This document shows, piece by piece, positions 8,309 to 17,172 of a stretch of DNA of 64,000 nt. The notes beneath the pieces were generated by a model that was given only the letters and a program-made list of their open reading frames with translations, was not told the origin of the DNA and did no database searches. The stretch spans positions 62,001-126,000 of the forward strand of contig NZ_RXOF01000004.1 in the NCBI RefSeq assembly GCF_003970915.1, read 5' to 3'. Origin of the DNA: Hymenobacter gummosus (GTDB lineage: Bacteria; Bacteroidota; Bacteroidia; Cytophagales; Hymenobacteraceae). The position numbers and the translations under genes are program-made. Position 1 is the first letter of the stretch. Each line of letters starts with the position of its first letter.

Positions 8309-9319
8309 ATGGATTCACCCGCTCCCTTGGACTTTCTGACTGGCTCACCCTCCGTTCCACGCGACCTGCTGGTATGGCAGCACGCCGTGGCATGCCTGCG
8401 CGCCGGCATTCCGGTGGCGCTGCTGCTGGTGGTGCACAGCGCGGGCTCCAGCCCCGGCCGGCAGGGCTTCAAGATGAGCGTGGCGCCCGGCAGCATGGTC
8501 GGCTCCATCGGGGGCGGCATCATGGAGCACAAGTTCGTGGAGCTGGCCCGGCACCGCATGGCCGATGGGCAGGGCGGCCTGCTGCTGCGCGAACAGGTTC
8601 ACCGCGGCGAAGCCGGGCACAACCGCTCGGGCATGATTTGCTCGGGCGAGCAGACGGTGCTGCTGCTGCACCTGCGCCCCGACTACCTGCCCCTGCTGCG
8701 CCAGGTGGCCGACGCCCTGCAGCACGACGGCACGGGCTGGCTGCGCCTCACGGCGGCCGGCGAGCTAAGCCTCACTACCGCGCCCCCGACGGCCGCCGGC
8801 TTCCAGCCCGGCCCCGCCTGGACGTACACCGAGCGGCTGGGCTTCCGCGAGCAGCTGACCATCGTGGGCGGCGGGCACGTGGCGCTGGCCTTGTCGCGCA
8901 TTGCCAGCACGCTCGATTTTCACCTCACCGTGCTCGACGACCGGGCCGGCCTGAATACCCTGCAGCTCAACCCCTACCCCCACCAGAAGCGCACCGTCGA
9001 CTACGCCCGGCTGGGGGCGGAAATTCCCGAGGGCCCCACCCAGTTCGTGGTCATCATGACGGTGGGCTACCGCACCGACGCGGTGGCGCTGCGGCAGCTG
9101 CTGGGCCGCCGCTTCGCCTACCTCGGCCTGATGGGCAGCGAGGCTAAAATAACCGAGCTGCGCCGCGACTTGCTGGCCGAAGGCTACCCCGAAGCGCAGC
9201 TGGCCGCGGTGCACGCGCCTATCGGCTTGCCTATTCACAGCCGCACGCCCGAGGAAATTGCCATCAGCGTGGCCGCCGAGCTGATTCGGGCCCGCAACGC
9301 GCCGCGGGCCCACAGCTAG
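8309..9319 (+). CDS. xdhC: XdhC/CoxI family Mo-cofactor sulfuration protein
   Basis: 336 residues from the ATG at 8309; a TTG two codons earlier is less likely. XdhC proteins bind the molybdenum cofactor, help its sulfuration and insert it into XdhB. Visible here are the N-terminal XdhC/CoxI motif (HSAGSSPGRQGFKM and GSMVGSIGGGIMEHKFVEL) and a C-terminal Rossmann-like domain (TIVGGGHVALALSRIA near 190, then VIMTVGYRTDAVAL and YLGLMGSEAKI). The C-terminus has the typical GLPIHSRTPEEIAISVAAELI. It is separated from xdhAB by an opposite-strand gene but on the same strand. Its stop overlaps the convergent gene at 9316 by four bases. Confidence 0.92.
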   Translation: MDSPAPLDFLTGSPSVPRDLLVWQHAVACLRAGIPVALLLVVHSAGSSPGRQGFKMSVAPGSMVGSIGGGIMEHKFVELARHRMADGQGGLLLREQVHRGEAGHNRSGMICSGEQTVLLLHLRPDYLPLLRQVADALQHDGTGWLRLTAAGELSLTTAPPTAAGFQPGPAWTYTERLGFREQLTIVGGGHVALALSRIASTLDFHLTVLDDRAGLNTLQLNPYPHQKRTVDYARLGAEIPEGPTQFVVIMTVGYRTDAVALRQLLGRRFAYLGLMGSEAKITELRRDLLAEGYPEAQLAAVHAPIGLPIHSRTPEEIAISVAAELIRARNAPRAHS

Positions 9320-9903
9320 GGCTGAATATTAAATACCGGCGTTTCGGCCGTGTACACTTCGCCGTTGCGCAGACGGTAGCGTACCACCAGCTGCTGCGGC
9401 CCCGCGGCAGCCGGGGCCGTACTCAGGCGCAGAATCAGGCTTTCGTCGGGGGTGCCGGCGCGCAGGCGCAAGTAATCGGGCAGCAGGTTGCCGCTGTAGT
9501 CGCCGGCCAGCAGCAAATCGTTGAGGGAGGTGCCGGCGGGGTGGCGGGCGTCGTAGGCGTAGCGGCTGCGCACCAGCACCGAGTCCAGCTGCTCCACAAA
9601 TTCGGGATCTGCCGGCGAGCAGGCCCAGGCCACGCCGGCCCCGCCCGGGTGCGGCGTGCGGCTGGTGAAATAGCGCGTCACGGGGGCCAGCCGCAGCTTC
9701 AGCAGGGCCAGGGGCACGGTGTTGCCGGTGGTCAGCACGGTGCCGCTGCCGCCGCTGCCGTTCAGGGCTACCAGGCTCACGCCCTCAATGTCGTAGAAAC
9801 CGGCCTTGGGCGGGCCGCCGCAGCCACAGCTGGTGGTGTTGCAAAACATCTGGCAAGCCGGGCCGACGCCCATTGTCAGCAGCAGGAGCCACCATTTTTT
9901 CAT
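9316..9903 (-). CDS. Putative lipoprotein, paralogue of 10723-11352
   Basis: 195 residues with a hydrophobic signal (KKWWLLLLTMGVGPAC) and then a Cys-rich start (QMFCNTTSCGCGG). It shares with the protein at 10723-11352 an early YDIEGVSLVAL/YVDVEGVELRAY segment, EQLDSVLVRSRYAYDARHPAGTSLND in the middle (key part YDARHPAGT.LND), and a C-terminal GPQQ..VRYR..NGE.Y.AETP. I do not recognise a family name. The C-terminal strand pattern suggests a beta-sandwich. Its function is unknown. Confidence 0.7.
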   Translation of the reverse strand: MKKWWLLLLTMGVGPACQMFCNTTSCGCGGPPKAGFYDIEGVSLVALNGSGGSGTVLTTGNTVPLALLKLRLAPVTRYFTSRTPHPGGAGVAWACSPADPEFVEQLDSVLVRSRYAYDARHPAGTSLNDLLLAGDYSGNLLPDYLRLRAGTPDESLILRLSTAPAAAGPQQLVVRYRLRNGEVYTAETPVFNIQP

Positions 9904-10053
9904 CGGGAAGGTTCGTTGGGCGCCCCGGGCCGGGCGGCCAGCGGCGGAGTGGCAAGTAAAGCTTTGAAAGAAACAGCGCGTGCAGCGGGCTGGCCAGGTG
10001 ACGCAGCCCGCCGGGTGACGCGCTACCCCCAGTCGGCCGACCCAACCACCGTC

Positions 10054-10587
10054 TTAGTTGACGCCCTGAATCAGGGCGCACTCTTCTAGCGTCAGGCCCG
10101 ACATCTGCACCCAGTGCTTCAGGCCGGCGTCTTTGATGGTTTCGATGCGCGTGCCGGGGTACTGCCGGCTCAGCTGCTCCAGCAGGGCTGGGCTGCCACT
10201 CTGCTGCATCAGGTAGCCCAAGGCATCCACGCGGCCTTCGGCGTCGCGCAGGCAGGGCTGGCGCTGGCCCGAATAGGCGGGCAGCACCGGAAACTGCGCG
10301 GCGGTGCGGTAGGCGTGCAGCTGCTTGAGGCTCTGGTAGCGGCGGCGGCGCAGGTGGCTGGGCAGCTGACGGGTGTTTTTGTGGCGGAGCAGGTCCTCGG
10401 CATAGGCCAGGCGCTCGGCCGTGCGCGCGTCAGCGTCGGCCCGGGTGGTAGTGGCAGCCGGATGGTAGCTCACGGCGGTAACGGCCGGGGCGCCGGCCAC
10501 GGGCCGCACGACGGCCGAATCGTGCTGGCAGCCCACGCTCAGGAGCGCGGCTGCCAGCAAATTGGCGGGGATAAACCAGGATTTCAC
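10054..10587 (-). CDS. Lipoprotein with LEEC-type domain
   Basis: 177 residues. The lipoprotein signal is clear (IPANLLAAALLSVGC, lipobox Cys20, followed by QHDSAVV). Residues 55-177 are homologous to the middle domain of the protein at 7151-8116: AERLAYAEDLLRHKNTRQLP, RQPCLRDAEGRVDALGYLM and SGLTLEECALIQG at the very C-terminus. So the domain can exist alone behind a lipid anchor. It lies between the two paralogues of the YDARHPAGT group. Its role is unknown; an envelope location is likely. Confidence 0.75.
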   Translation of the reverse strand: MKSWFIPANLLAAALLSVGCQHDSAVVRPVAGAPAVTAVSYHPAATTTRADADARTAERLAYAEDLLRHKNTRQLPSHLRRRRYQSLKQLHAYRTAAQFPVLPAYSGQRQPCLRDAEGRVDALGYLMQQSGSPALLEQLSRQYPGTRIETIKDAGLKHWVQMSGLTLEECALIQGVN

Positions 10588-10722
10588 GGTGGTAAGGAAT
10601 AGAGCACTATACGACGGCCGGGCGGATGGCCAAACCCGCCCACGGCCGCCGTCTTGCTGCTATGATCCTAGATTACCTCCGCAGGTTGCAATGCGCTGAA
10701 AATTTTTTCGGCCGGCTCTGCC

Positions 10723-11352
10723 TCAAGGCACCACCGTCAGTAGCGGCGTTTCGGCCACGTAGGCTTCCCCGTTGGTTTGGTGGTAGCGCAGCCGAAACTG
10801 CTGGGGCCCGGCCTGGGCGGGCCCCACCGTCAGCTTAAGGCGCTGCGCCTGCCAGCCCCGCACACTGCCCGGCTGGCCCAGCACCTGGCTTAGCAAGCGG
10901 GGCGGGGTGCCCGGCTCCGGCGGGCCGGCGCTGGGCCAGGGCAGCACCTGCACGATGTCGTTGAGCGGGGTGCCGGCCGGGTGCCGGGCGTCGTAGTCGT
11001 AGCGGCTGAAAATGCTCACCGAGTCCACCTGCTCGGAATACTCCGGCTCGATGCAGTCGGCCCAGGCCACGAACCCACCGCGGGCCGGCACGGCGCCGTA
11101 GCGGCGCTCTTGCAGGCCCAGGTGTAGCTGCAGCTGGTTGGCCACCACGCGCTGCCCGGCCGCCAGGGTTACCGAGCTGGCCCCGACCGGCTCCTGGTAA
11201 GCCCGCAGCTCCACGCCTTCCACGTCGACGTAGCGGTGGCCGCCGCCGCAGTAGTATTTCCGGTCGCCGAACAGCAGTTCGCAGGCCGGCAGGGTAAGGC
11301 CGGTCAATATTGCCAGCAGCGTGAGTTTGAGTGCGGGTCGTCGAGTAAGCAT
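10723..11352 (-). CDS. Putative lipoprotein, paralogue of 9316-9903
   Basis: 209 residues from the ATG at 11352. The open frame extends to 11526 but that part would overlap the ABC transporter end and lacks signal-peptide character. The signal is LTLLAILTGLTLPAC, then ELLFGDRKYYCGGGHRYVDV. It shares EQVDSVSIFSRYDYDARHPA and GPQQFRLRYHQTNGEAYVAE with its paralogue at 9316. There is extra Pro-rich sequence (WPSAGPPEPGTPPR) near residue 145. Function is unknown. Confidence 0.7.
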   Translation of the reverse strand: MLTRRPALKLTLLAILTGLTLPACELLFGDRKYYCGGGHRYVDVEGVELRAYQEPVGASSVTLAAGQRVVANQLQLHLGLQERRYGAVPARGGFVAWADCIEPEYSEQVDSVSIFSRYDYDARHPAGTPLNDIVQVLPWPSAGPPEPGTPPRLLSQVLGQPGSVRGWQAQRLKLTVGPAQAGPQQFRLRYHQTNGEAYVAETPLLTVVP

Positions 11353-11422
11353 AGGAAGTAGAAGTTGCTGATTAACGGAATGATACCGAAATGAGCCCGC
11401 GGCGTTGCACGGGTGCCGTGCT

Positions 11423-13303
11423 TTATTGATACCCGGCGGCCTGCAGCCGGAACAGCTCGGCGTAGCGGCCGCCGCGGGCCAGCAGCTCCGGGTGGGAGCC
11501 AATTTCGACGAACTGTCCGTGCTCAATGACCAGGATGCGGTCGGCCATGCGCACGGTGCTGAAGCGGTGCGAGATGAGCACGGCCGTTTTGCCCTGGGTC
11601 AGGTCCTTGAAGCGCTGAAACACCTCGTACTCGGCGCGGGCGTCGAGGGCGGCGGTGGGCTCGTCGAGGATGAGCAGCTGCGCGTCGCGCATGTAGGCCC
11701 GGCCGAGGGCAATTTTCTGCCATTCCCCGCCCGAGAGGTCCACCCCGCCGTTGAAGCGCCGCCCGATCATCTGCTCGTAGCCCTGGGGCAGCTTGCTGAT
11801 AACCGAGTCGGCCAGACTCTGCTGGGCGGCCTGCTCGATGCGCGGGCGGTTGTCTTTCTCCTCGATACGGCCCACGGCCAGGTTCTGGCCGGCCGGCAAT
11901 TGGAAGCGCACAAAGTCCTGGAAAATCACCCCGATTTCCTGGCGCAGCTCGGCCGGGTCGTACTCGCGCAAATCGTGGCCGTCGAGCAGGATGCGGCCCT
12001 CGGTGGGGTCGTAGAGGCGGGCCAGCAGCTTGACCAGAGTAGTTTTGCCGGCGCCGTTTTCGCCCACCAGGGCCAGCTTCTCGCCGGCGCGCAGCTGGAA
12101 GCTGAGGTTGCGCAGGGCCCACTTCTGCGCGTTGCGGTACTTGAAGCCCACCCCCTCGAAGGTAAAGCCCTCCCGAATAGGCCGTGGGAAGGGGCGCACG
12201 GCCGCGCCTTCTGCGGGCCGGCGGATGCGGGGCTGCAGGTGGAAGAAGTCGAAGAAGTCCTGCAGGTACAGCGCGCCCTCGGCCACCGAGCTGAAACGGC
12301 TCAGGATGCCTTCGAGCAGACCGCGCATGCGGGCGAAGGAGCCGGCCAGAAAAGTGAGCTGCCCCACCGAAATCCGGCCCGCGGCGGCCTGGCTGATGAT
12401 GTACACGTAGGCGCCGTAGTAGCCGGCCGCGCCCACCGCGGCGAAGAACGTGCCCCAGCCGGCCCGGCGAATCACCAGGCTCTTGTTCTGCTGGTAAAAC
12501 TGGTCGGAAAGCAGCCGAAACCGCTCGATCAGAAAGCCCGAGAGGCCGAAAATCTTCACTTCCTTGGCCGTTTCGTCGGAGGCGCCGGTCTGGCGCAGGT
12601 AGTCCAGCTCGCGCCGCTCGGGCGTCCAGCCGTGTACCAAGGAATAGCTGCGCTCATTGAAATGCGACTCGCCCAGGAAGGCCGGCACCACCGCCACGAG
12701 CAGCAGCAGCAGCAGCCAGGGGTTAAAGGCGGCCAGGCCCACGGCCAAAAAGGCCATGCTGATGAAATCCTGGGCCTGCGAGAGAACCTGGGCCATGAGC
12801 ACGGTGCGCGAAAGAGTCTGGCGGCGGGCGCGCTCCAGCTTGTCGTAAAAGGCCGAATCCTCGAACTGGTCGAGGTCCAGCTCGGCCGCGTGCTGCATCA
12901 GGCGCACGGAAGTCTGGTTGGCAAACAGGTCGCCGAGCAGGCTATCGAGCAGGGCCACGCCGCGGCCCAGGGCATCGGAGAGAATGGCCAGACCGAACTC
13001 CAGGGCCAGCAGCTCCAGCACCGGCGTGAGCGTGCGCTCGGCGGCAGGCAGGCGACTCAGGCTCACTACCGCGTCGAGGATGAGCTGGCCCACGTAGAGC
13101 ATGGCTACGGGCAAGCCGGCGCGCACGAGGCGCAGGGCCACGTTGCCCAGCGTGAGGCTGGGCGAGGTCTGCCAGATCAGGCGCAGAAACTCGGGCAGGT
13201 TCCGCAGGGCCGAAACCCGCTCCCGCACCGTCAGGGCAGGCTTGCCCTCGGGGCGTGGGCGCTTGGCGGATATGCGTTGGAAGAGAGAAGTCCAGAAGCT
13301 CAT
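11423..13303 (-). CDS. ABC exporter, fused permease-ATPase
   Basis: 626 residues: an N-terminal membrane domain (about 1-340) with roughly six helices, then a nucleotide-binding domain. The ATPase is complete: Walker A GENGAGKTT near 412, Q-loop (IFQDFVRFQLP), signature LSGGEWQ near 523, Walker B LLILDEP near 543 and the His switch ISHRFSTV. It belongs to the MsbA/LmrA-like half-transporter type that works as a homodimer in the inner membrane. The substrate cannot be told; no peptidase domain is present. It is divergent from an MFS gene, with 190 bp between the starts. Confidence 0.9.
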   Translation of the reverse strand: MSFWTSLFQRISAKRPRPEGKPALTVRERVSALRNLPEFLRLIWQTSPSLTLGNVALRLVRAGLPVAMLYVGQLILDAVVSLSRLPAAERTLTPVLELLALEFGLAILSDALGRGVALLDSLLGDLFANQTSVRLMQHAAELDLDQFEDSAFYDKLERARRQTLSRTVLMAQVLSQAQDFISMAFLAVGLAAFNPWLLLLLLVAVVPAFLGESHFNERSYSLVHGWTPERRELDYLRQTGASDETAKEVKIFGLSGFLIERFRLLSDQFYQQNKSLVIRRAGWGTFFAAVGAAGYYGAYVYIISQAAAGRISVGQLTFLAGSFARMRGLLEGILSRFSSVAEGALYLQDFFDFFHLQPRIRRPAEGAAVRPFPRPIREGFTFEGVGFKYRNAQKWALRNLSFQLRAGEKLALVGENGAGKTTLVKLLARLYDPTEGRILLDGHDLREYDPAELRQEIGVIFQDFVRFQLPAGQNLAVGRIEEKDNRPRIEQAAQQSLADSVISKLPQGYEQMIGRRFNGGVDLSGGEWQKIALGRAYMRDAQLLILDEPTAALDARAEYEVFQRFKDLTQGKTAVLISHRFSTVRMADRILVIEHGQFVEIGSHPELLARGGRYAELFRLQAAGYQ

Positions 13304-13459
13304 GACCGCAGATGAAACGGATGTTTAACGGATAGCAACAGATTCGGACGCAATACGGCACATGTGGCCGACATGGCTTCGCCAGCCATGACGACCACCC
13401 GAACCGTCCCGAACAAATCCATTTTCATCCGTTCGAACATCCGTCCCGATCTGCGGTCC

Positions 13460-13467
13460 TACCTTTG
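13460..13467 (+). promoter_or_regulatory. -7 box TACCTTTG, MFS gene
   Basis: Perfect match to the Bacteroidota -7 consensus TAnnTTTG, 26 bp before the ATG at 13494. A convincing -33 TTG is not visible, though TTCG lies 24 bp upstream. Confidence 0.45.
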
Positions 13468-13493
13468 CGGCTCGTTTCGCGTACCGCTTACCC

Positions 13494-14687
13494 ATGTCCA
13501 CTGCTGCTGCCCCGGGGAAGGTGTACACAACTGGTTTCTGGTTGATGTGCCTCTCGTCCTTCCTGTTTTTCCTGAGCTTCAACCTGCTCATTCCGGAGCT
13601 GCCGGCCCACCTCACCCGCATGGGCGGGGGCGAGTACAAGGGCTTTATCATCGCGCTGTTTACCGTCACGGCGGCCATTTCGCGGCCTTTCAGCGGCAAG
13701 CTGGCCGATACGGTGGGGCGCATCCCGGTCATGGTTATCGGCACGCTCGTGTGCTTTGTGTGCGGCTTCCTGTACGTGTGGGCCACCACCGTGGCGTCGT
13801 TTCTCACGCTGCGGCTGCTGCACGGCTTTAGCACCGGTTTCAAGCCCACCGGCACGGCCGCTTTTATTGCCGATATCATCCCGGTGGAGCGCCGCGGCGA
13901 GGCCATGGGCCTGCTGGGCGTGTGCGGTACCCTGGGCATGGCCGTGGGGCCGGCCTTGTGCGGGCCCATCACCGAGTTTTTCTCCATCGACGCGCTGTTT
14001 TACGCCTCCTCGGGCCTGGCCCTGCTGTCGGTGCTGGTGCAGGGCACCATGACGGAAACGCTGAACCCGGCCCAGCGGCAGAAGTTTCATTGGGGCCTGC
14101 TGCGCATCGAGTGGAGCGAGGTGCTGGAGCCGCGGGTGCTGCGCCCGGCCCTGGTCACGCTGCTGTGCCTGTTTCCCTACGGGGCCATCATCACCATCGT
14201 GCCCGACCAGAGCCAGCTGCTGGGCCTGACGGGCCTCACCAAGGGCGCGTTCTTCATCTGCTACACCGTGAGCACCTTGCTGGTACGCCTGGTGGCCGGC
14301 CGCGCCTCCGACGTGTACGGCCGGGTACCGGTGCTGCGCTGGTCGGCGCTGGCGCTGGTGCTGGCCCTGGGCGTGCTCACGCTGGCGGCCACGCCGCCGG
14401 TATTTCTGTTCGGGGCGGTGCTGTTTGGGCTGGCCTCGGGGCTGAACTCGCCCACGCTCTACGCCTGGACGGTGGACCTAAGCCACCCCGAGCACCGCGG
14501 CCGGGCCGTGGGCACCATGTACATTGCCCTGGAAGTGGGCATCATGTTCGGGGCGCTGCTGGCCGGCTGGGTGTACTCCAACGAGGCCAGCCGCCTGCCC
14601 TGGGTGTACGCCCTGAGCGGGGCCTGCGTGCTCGGGGCGCTGGTGTACCTATTCCGGCAGCCCGTGGAAGGACCCGTGCGGCAGTAG
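13494..14687 (+). CDS. MFS transporter
   Basis: 397 residues with twelve predicted membrane helices in two halves. The major facilitator loop 2-3 signature is visible (GKLADTVGRIPV near residue 64) and a degenerate repeat in the second half (GRASDVYGRVPVLRW near 270). A drug- or metabolite-exporter role is likely from the overall type, but no substrate-specific motif is evident. The start directly follows a TAnnTTTG box. It has no co-transcribed partner: the next gene is 400 bp away beyond a composite inverted repeat. Confidence 0.85.
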   Translation: MSTAAAPGKVYTTGFWLMCLSSFLFFLSFNLLIPELPAHLTRMGGGEYKGFIIALFTVTAAISRPFSGKLADTVGRIPVMVIGTLVCFVCGFLYVWATTVASFLTLRLLHGFSTGFKPTGTAAFIADIIPVERRGEAMGLLGVCGTLGMAVGPALCGPITEFFSIDALFYASSGLALLSVLVQGTMTETLNPAQRQKFHWGLLRIEWSEVLEPRVLRPALVTLLCLFPYGAIITIVPDQSQLLGLTGLTKGAFFICYTVSTLLVRLVAGRASDVYGRVPVLRWSALALVLALGVLTLAATPPVFLFGAVLFGLASGLNSPTLYAWTVDLSHPEHRGRAVGTMYIALEVGIMFGALLAGWVYSNEASRLPWVYALSGACVLGALVYLFRQPVEGPVRQ

Positions 14688-14718
14688 CTACCCCAAGTGG
14701 CGCGGCTAGAGCCGACAG

Positions 14719-14928
14719 CTAGTTCCCCTCCTCAGCTGATTCCGCGCATCAAGCGGCGGGGGTAGGGATGGTTGACCAATCGTCGAACAGGCGTAAAAGC
14801 ACGTCATGCAGAGGCGCAGCCGAAGCATCTCGCGTGCTGACGTGGGAGAGTAATTCCTAGCGCTAATTTTTCAACTACCCCAACCCCCCGCCGCTTGATG
14901 CGCGGAATCAGCTGAGGAAGGGAGCTAA
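14719..14928. repeat. Composite 210-bp inverted repeat
   Basis: The outer arms are nearly perfect inverted complements of about 45-55 bp. The core is CTCAGCTGATTCCGCGCATC followed by AAGCGGCGGGGG, mirrored at 14881-14917. Inside the loop, at about 14800-14843, lies half of the palindromic GTCAT...CTCGCGTGCTGACG repeat seen elsewhere in the window. So one repeat family seems to have landed inside another. The 397-bp gap between the MFS gene and the DUF3857 operon holds this element and then AT-richer DNA. Confidence 0.85.
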
Positions 14929-15084
14929 CCTTAGCCTTGGTCACGCTTAGGGGCTCCGGCTAAAAATTTTCATCGAATCTTCAGAATATTACCACGGGCC
15001 ATTAATTTTATGCTACCCAACGTGCGCGCCGGGGGCAATTAGCTTCTCGGACGTTCGATTGGTTAGCTTTCTTATTGCCCTCGT

Positions 15085-17124
15085 ATGCATTTCCCGTGGT
15101 TACGCCCCGCCCCGCTGCTGGGCACTCTGCTGCTCACTGCCGTCACCGCCCGCGCCCAGGACGACCCCATTAAGTACGGCAAGGTGGAAGCCAGCCACTT
15201 CGACGCCAAACAGTACCACAACATCGAAGGCGCGCCGGCCGTGGTGCTCTGCGACTACGGCACCTCGCGCGTGGTGGGCGGCAAGGACGGCTTCCAGGTG
15301 GTATTCGACCGGGTGACGCGGGTGCTGGTGCTCAACAAGGCCGGCTACGACGAGGCCACCGTGCAGATTCCGCTCTACCACCGCGAGGGCAACGAAGAAA
15401 AGCTCAGCAACCTGCGCGGCTGCACCTACAACCTGGTCGGCGGCAAGCTGGAAAAGCAGCCCCTCGATACCAAGGACCCCAAGGCGGTATTCACCGAAAA
15501 GGCCGACGACAACGTGAACGTGCGCAAGTTCACCCTGCCTGGCGTGCGCGAAGGCTCCATCCTCGAGTACGCCTACACGATTAAGTCGGACTTCGTGTTC
15601 AACCTGCAGGACTGGCGCTTTCAGCGCGACATTCCGGTGGAGTGGAGCGAGTACCGGGCCGTGCTGCCGAGCTTTTACCAGTACAAGCAGATTCCCCACG
15701 GCTTCCTGCCCTACGCGGTGAAGGACTTCAACATCGTGCCCTACAGCACTTCCTACCGCGAATCCAAGGAAGACCACTACGGCCGCACCGGGGCCGAGGA
15801 CGTGACGCACCTGACCACCAAGGCCGTGAGCTGCCGCTGGGCCATGCAGCACGTGCCCGCCTTCCGCGACGAGCCGTTCATGACCACGGCCCGCGACTAC
15901 ATTGCCGGCATCGACTTCGAGCTGGACATCGTGCAGTTCGACGCCAACCACCCGCGGCCGGTAACCTCGACCTGGGAGAAAATCAACCAGGATCTGCTCA
16001 AGGAAGAAGACTTCGGCCTCTGGCTCAGCAGCCGCAGCCCGCTCACGGCCCAGGCCGAGGCCCTGGCCACCGCCTACCCCGACCCCACCGCCCGCGCCGC
16101 CGCCGTGGTGACCCTGGTGCAGCGCGCCGTGCGCTACAACGGCGAGGAGCGCCGCTACGCCAGCCAGCCCGTGCGCCGGGTGCTCGACCAGCAGCGCGGC
16201 AACTCGGCCGAGGTGAACCTGCTGCTGGTGCGCAGCCTGCGCGACGCGGGCCTGGCCGAAGCCGCCCCGGTGCTGGTGAGTACCCGCCGCCACGGCCGGG
16301 TGCAGACGGAAGTGCCCTTGCTCAGCCAGTTCAACTACGTGGTGGCCCAGGTGCCGCTCGGCAACGGCCAGCAGTTGCTGCTCGACGCCACGGAGCCCAC
16401 CGCCGCTGCGGGCACCTTGCCCAGTCGCTGCCTCAACGGGCAGGGCCGCCTTATCGGCAAGGAGGGGCGCTGGGTGTCGCTCACGCCGTCCCAGAAGTTT
16501 ATGCGCGTCACCAACGCCCGCCTCAGCCTCGACGCGCAGGGCCAGCTGCAGGGCACCATGCACCGCGAGTACGCCGGCTACGCCGCCCTGGCCGAGCGCA
16601 ACCAGCTGGCCGAGCACGGCGAAAAAGCCTACCTGACGGCCCTGCAGCAGCAGTACGCCGACTGGCAGCTCAAGCGCAGCGCCCTGCAGCAGACCGAAGT
16701 GCTCGACAAGCCCCTGGTGCTCGACGTGGACCTGGTGCTGCCCGCCGCCGGCACGGCCGCCGACCGGCTGTATGTGCCGGTGATGCAGTTCTTCACCGAG
16801 CGGCAAAACCCCTTCCAGAACGACGCGCGCACCTTCCCGGTCGACTTCGGCACCCTGCGCGAGGACATCACCTCGGTGGTCGTGACGCTGCCCAAGGGCT
16901 ACGCCGTGGAGGAGCTGCCCAAGAGCGCCGTGCTGGACTTGCCCGGCGGACAAGGCCGCTACAGCTTCGAGGCCGTGCTGCGCGACAACGTGCTGTACTT
17001 CAACAGCCGCCTGCAGCTGCGCAAAACCGAGTACCAGCCCAGCGAATACGCCGCCCTGCGCGAGCTGTTTACGCGCTCCGTGGCCAAGCACACCGAGCCG
17101 CTGGTGCTGCGCCGCACGCCCTAA
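15085..17124 (+). CDS. DUF3857/pseudo-transglutaminase protein 1
   Basis: 679 residues with a signal peptide (PLLGTLLLTAVTARAQ). The N-terminal half is a DUF3857 domain with GVREGSILEYAYTIKSDFVF and QRDIPVEWSEYRAVLP; the second part has the transglutaminase-like fold (about 320-440). In active members the catalytic triad is Cys in GDCKD, His and Asp. Here the positions read GNSAEVN (Ser374) and FNYVVAQV (Tyr418), with only the Asp of LLDATEP (434) kept, so cysteine-type catalysis looks lost. First gene of a three-gene operon of paralogues. It is probably periplasmic. I recall similar substitutions in other Bacteroidota members, so it may be a stable subfamily. Confidence 0.85.
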   Translation: MHFPWLRPAPLLGTLLLTAVTARAQDDPIKYGKVEASHFDAKQYHNIEGAPAVVLCDYGTSRVVGGKDGFQVVFDRVTRVLVLNKAGYDEATVQIPLYHREGNEEKLSNLRGCTYNLVGGKLEKQPLDTKDPKAVFTEKADDNVNVRKFTLPGVREGSILEYAYTIKSDFVFNLQDWRFQRDIPVEWSEYRAVLPSFYQYKQIPHGFLPYAVKDFNIVPYSTSYRESKEDHYGRTGAEDVTHLTTKAVSCRWAMQHVPAFRDEPFMTTARDYIAGIDFELDIVQFDANHPRPVTSTWEKINQDLLKEEDFGLWLSSRSPLTAQAEALATAYPDPTARAAAVVTLVQRAVRYNGEERRYASQPVRRVLDQQRGNSAEVNLLLVRSLRDAGLAEAAPVLVSTRRHGRVQTEVPLLSQFNYVVAQVPLGNGQQLLLDATEPTAAAGTLPSRCLNGQGRLIGKEGRWVSLTPSQKFMRVTNARLSLDAQGQLQGTMHREYAGYAALAERNQLAEHGEKAYLTALQQQYADWQLKRSALQQTEVLDKPLVLDVDLVLPAAGTAADRLYVPVMQFFTERQNPFQNDARTFPVDFGTLREDITSVVVTLPKGYAVEELPKSAVLDLPGGQGRYSFEAVLRDNVLYFNSRLQLRKTEYQPSEYAALRELFTRSVAKHTEPLVLRRTP

Positions 17125-17172
17125 GCCCCCGGCCGCGCCTTTTCTACTAGTGTTTTCTAACTCCCTTTTTGT

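Noticed and set aside
11405-13315. Plus-strand open frame of 636 codons opposite the ABC exporter
   Set aside because: The minus strand has complete Walker A, signature and Walker B motifs.
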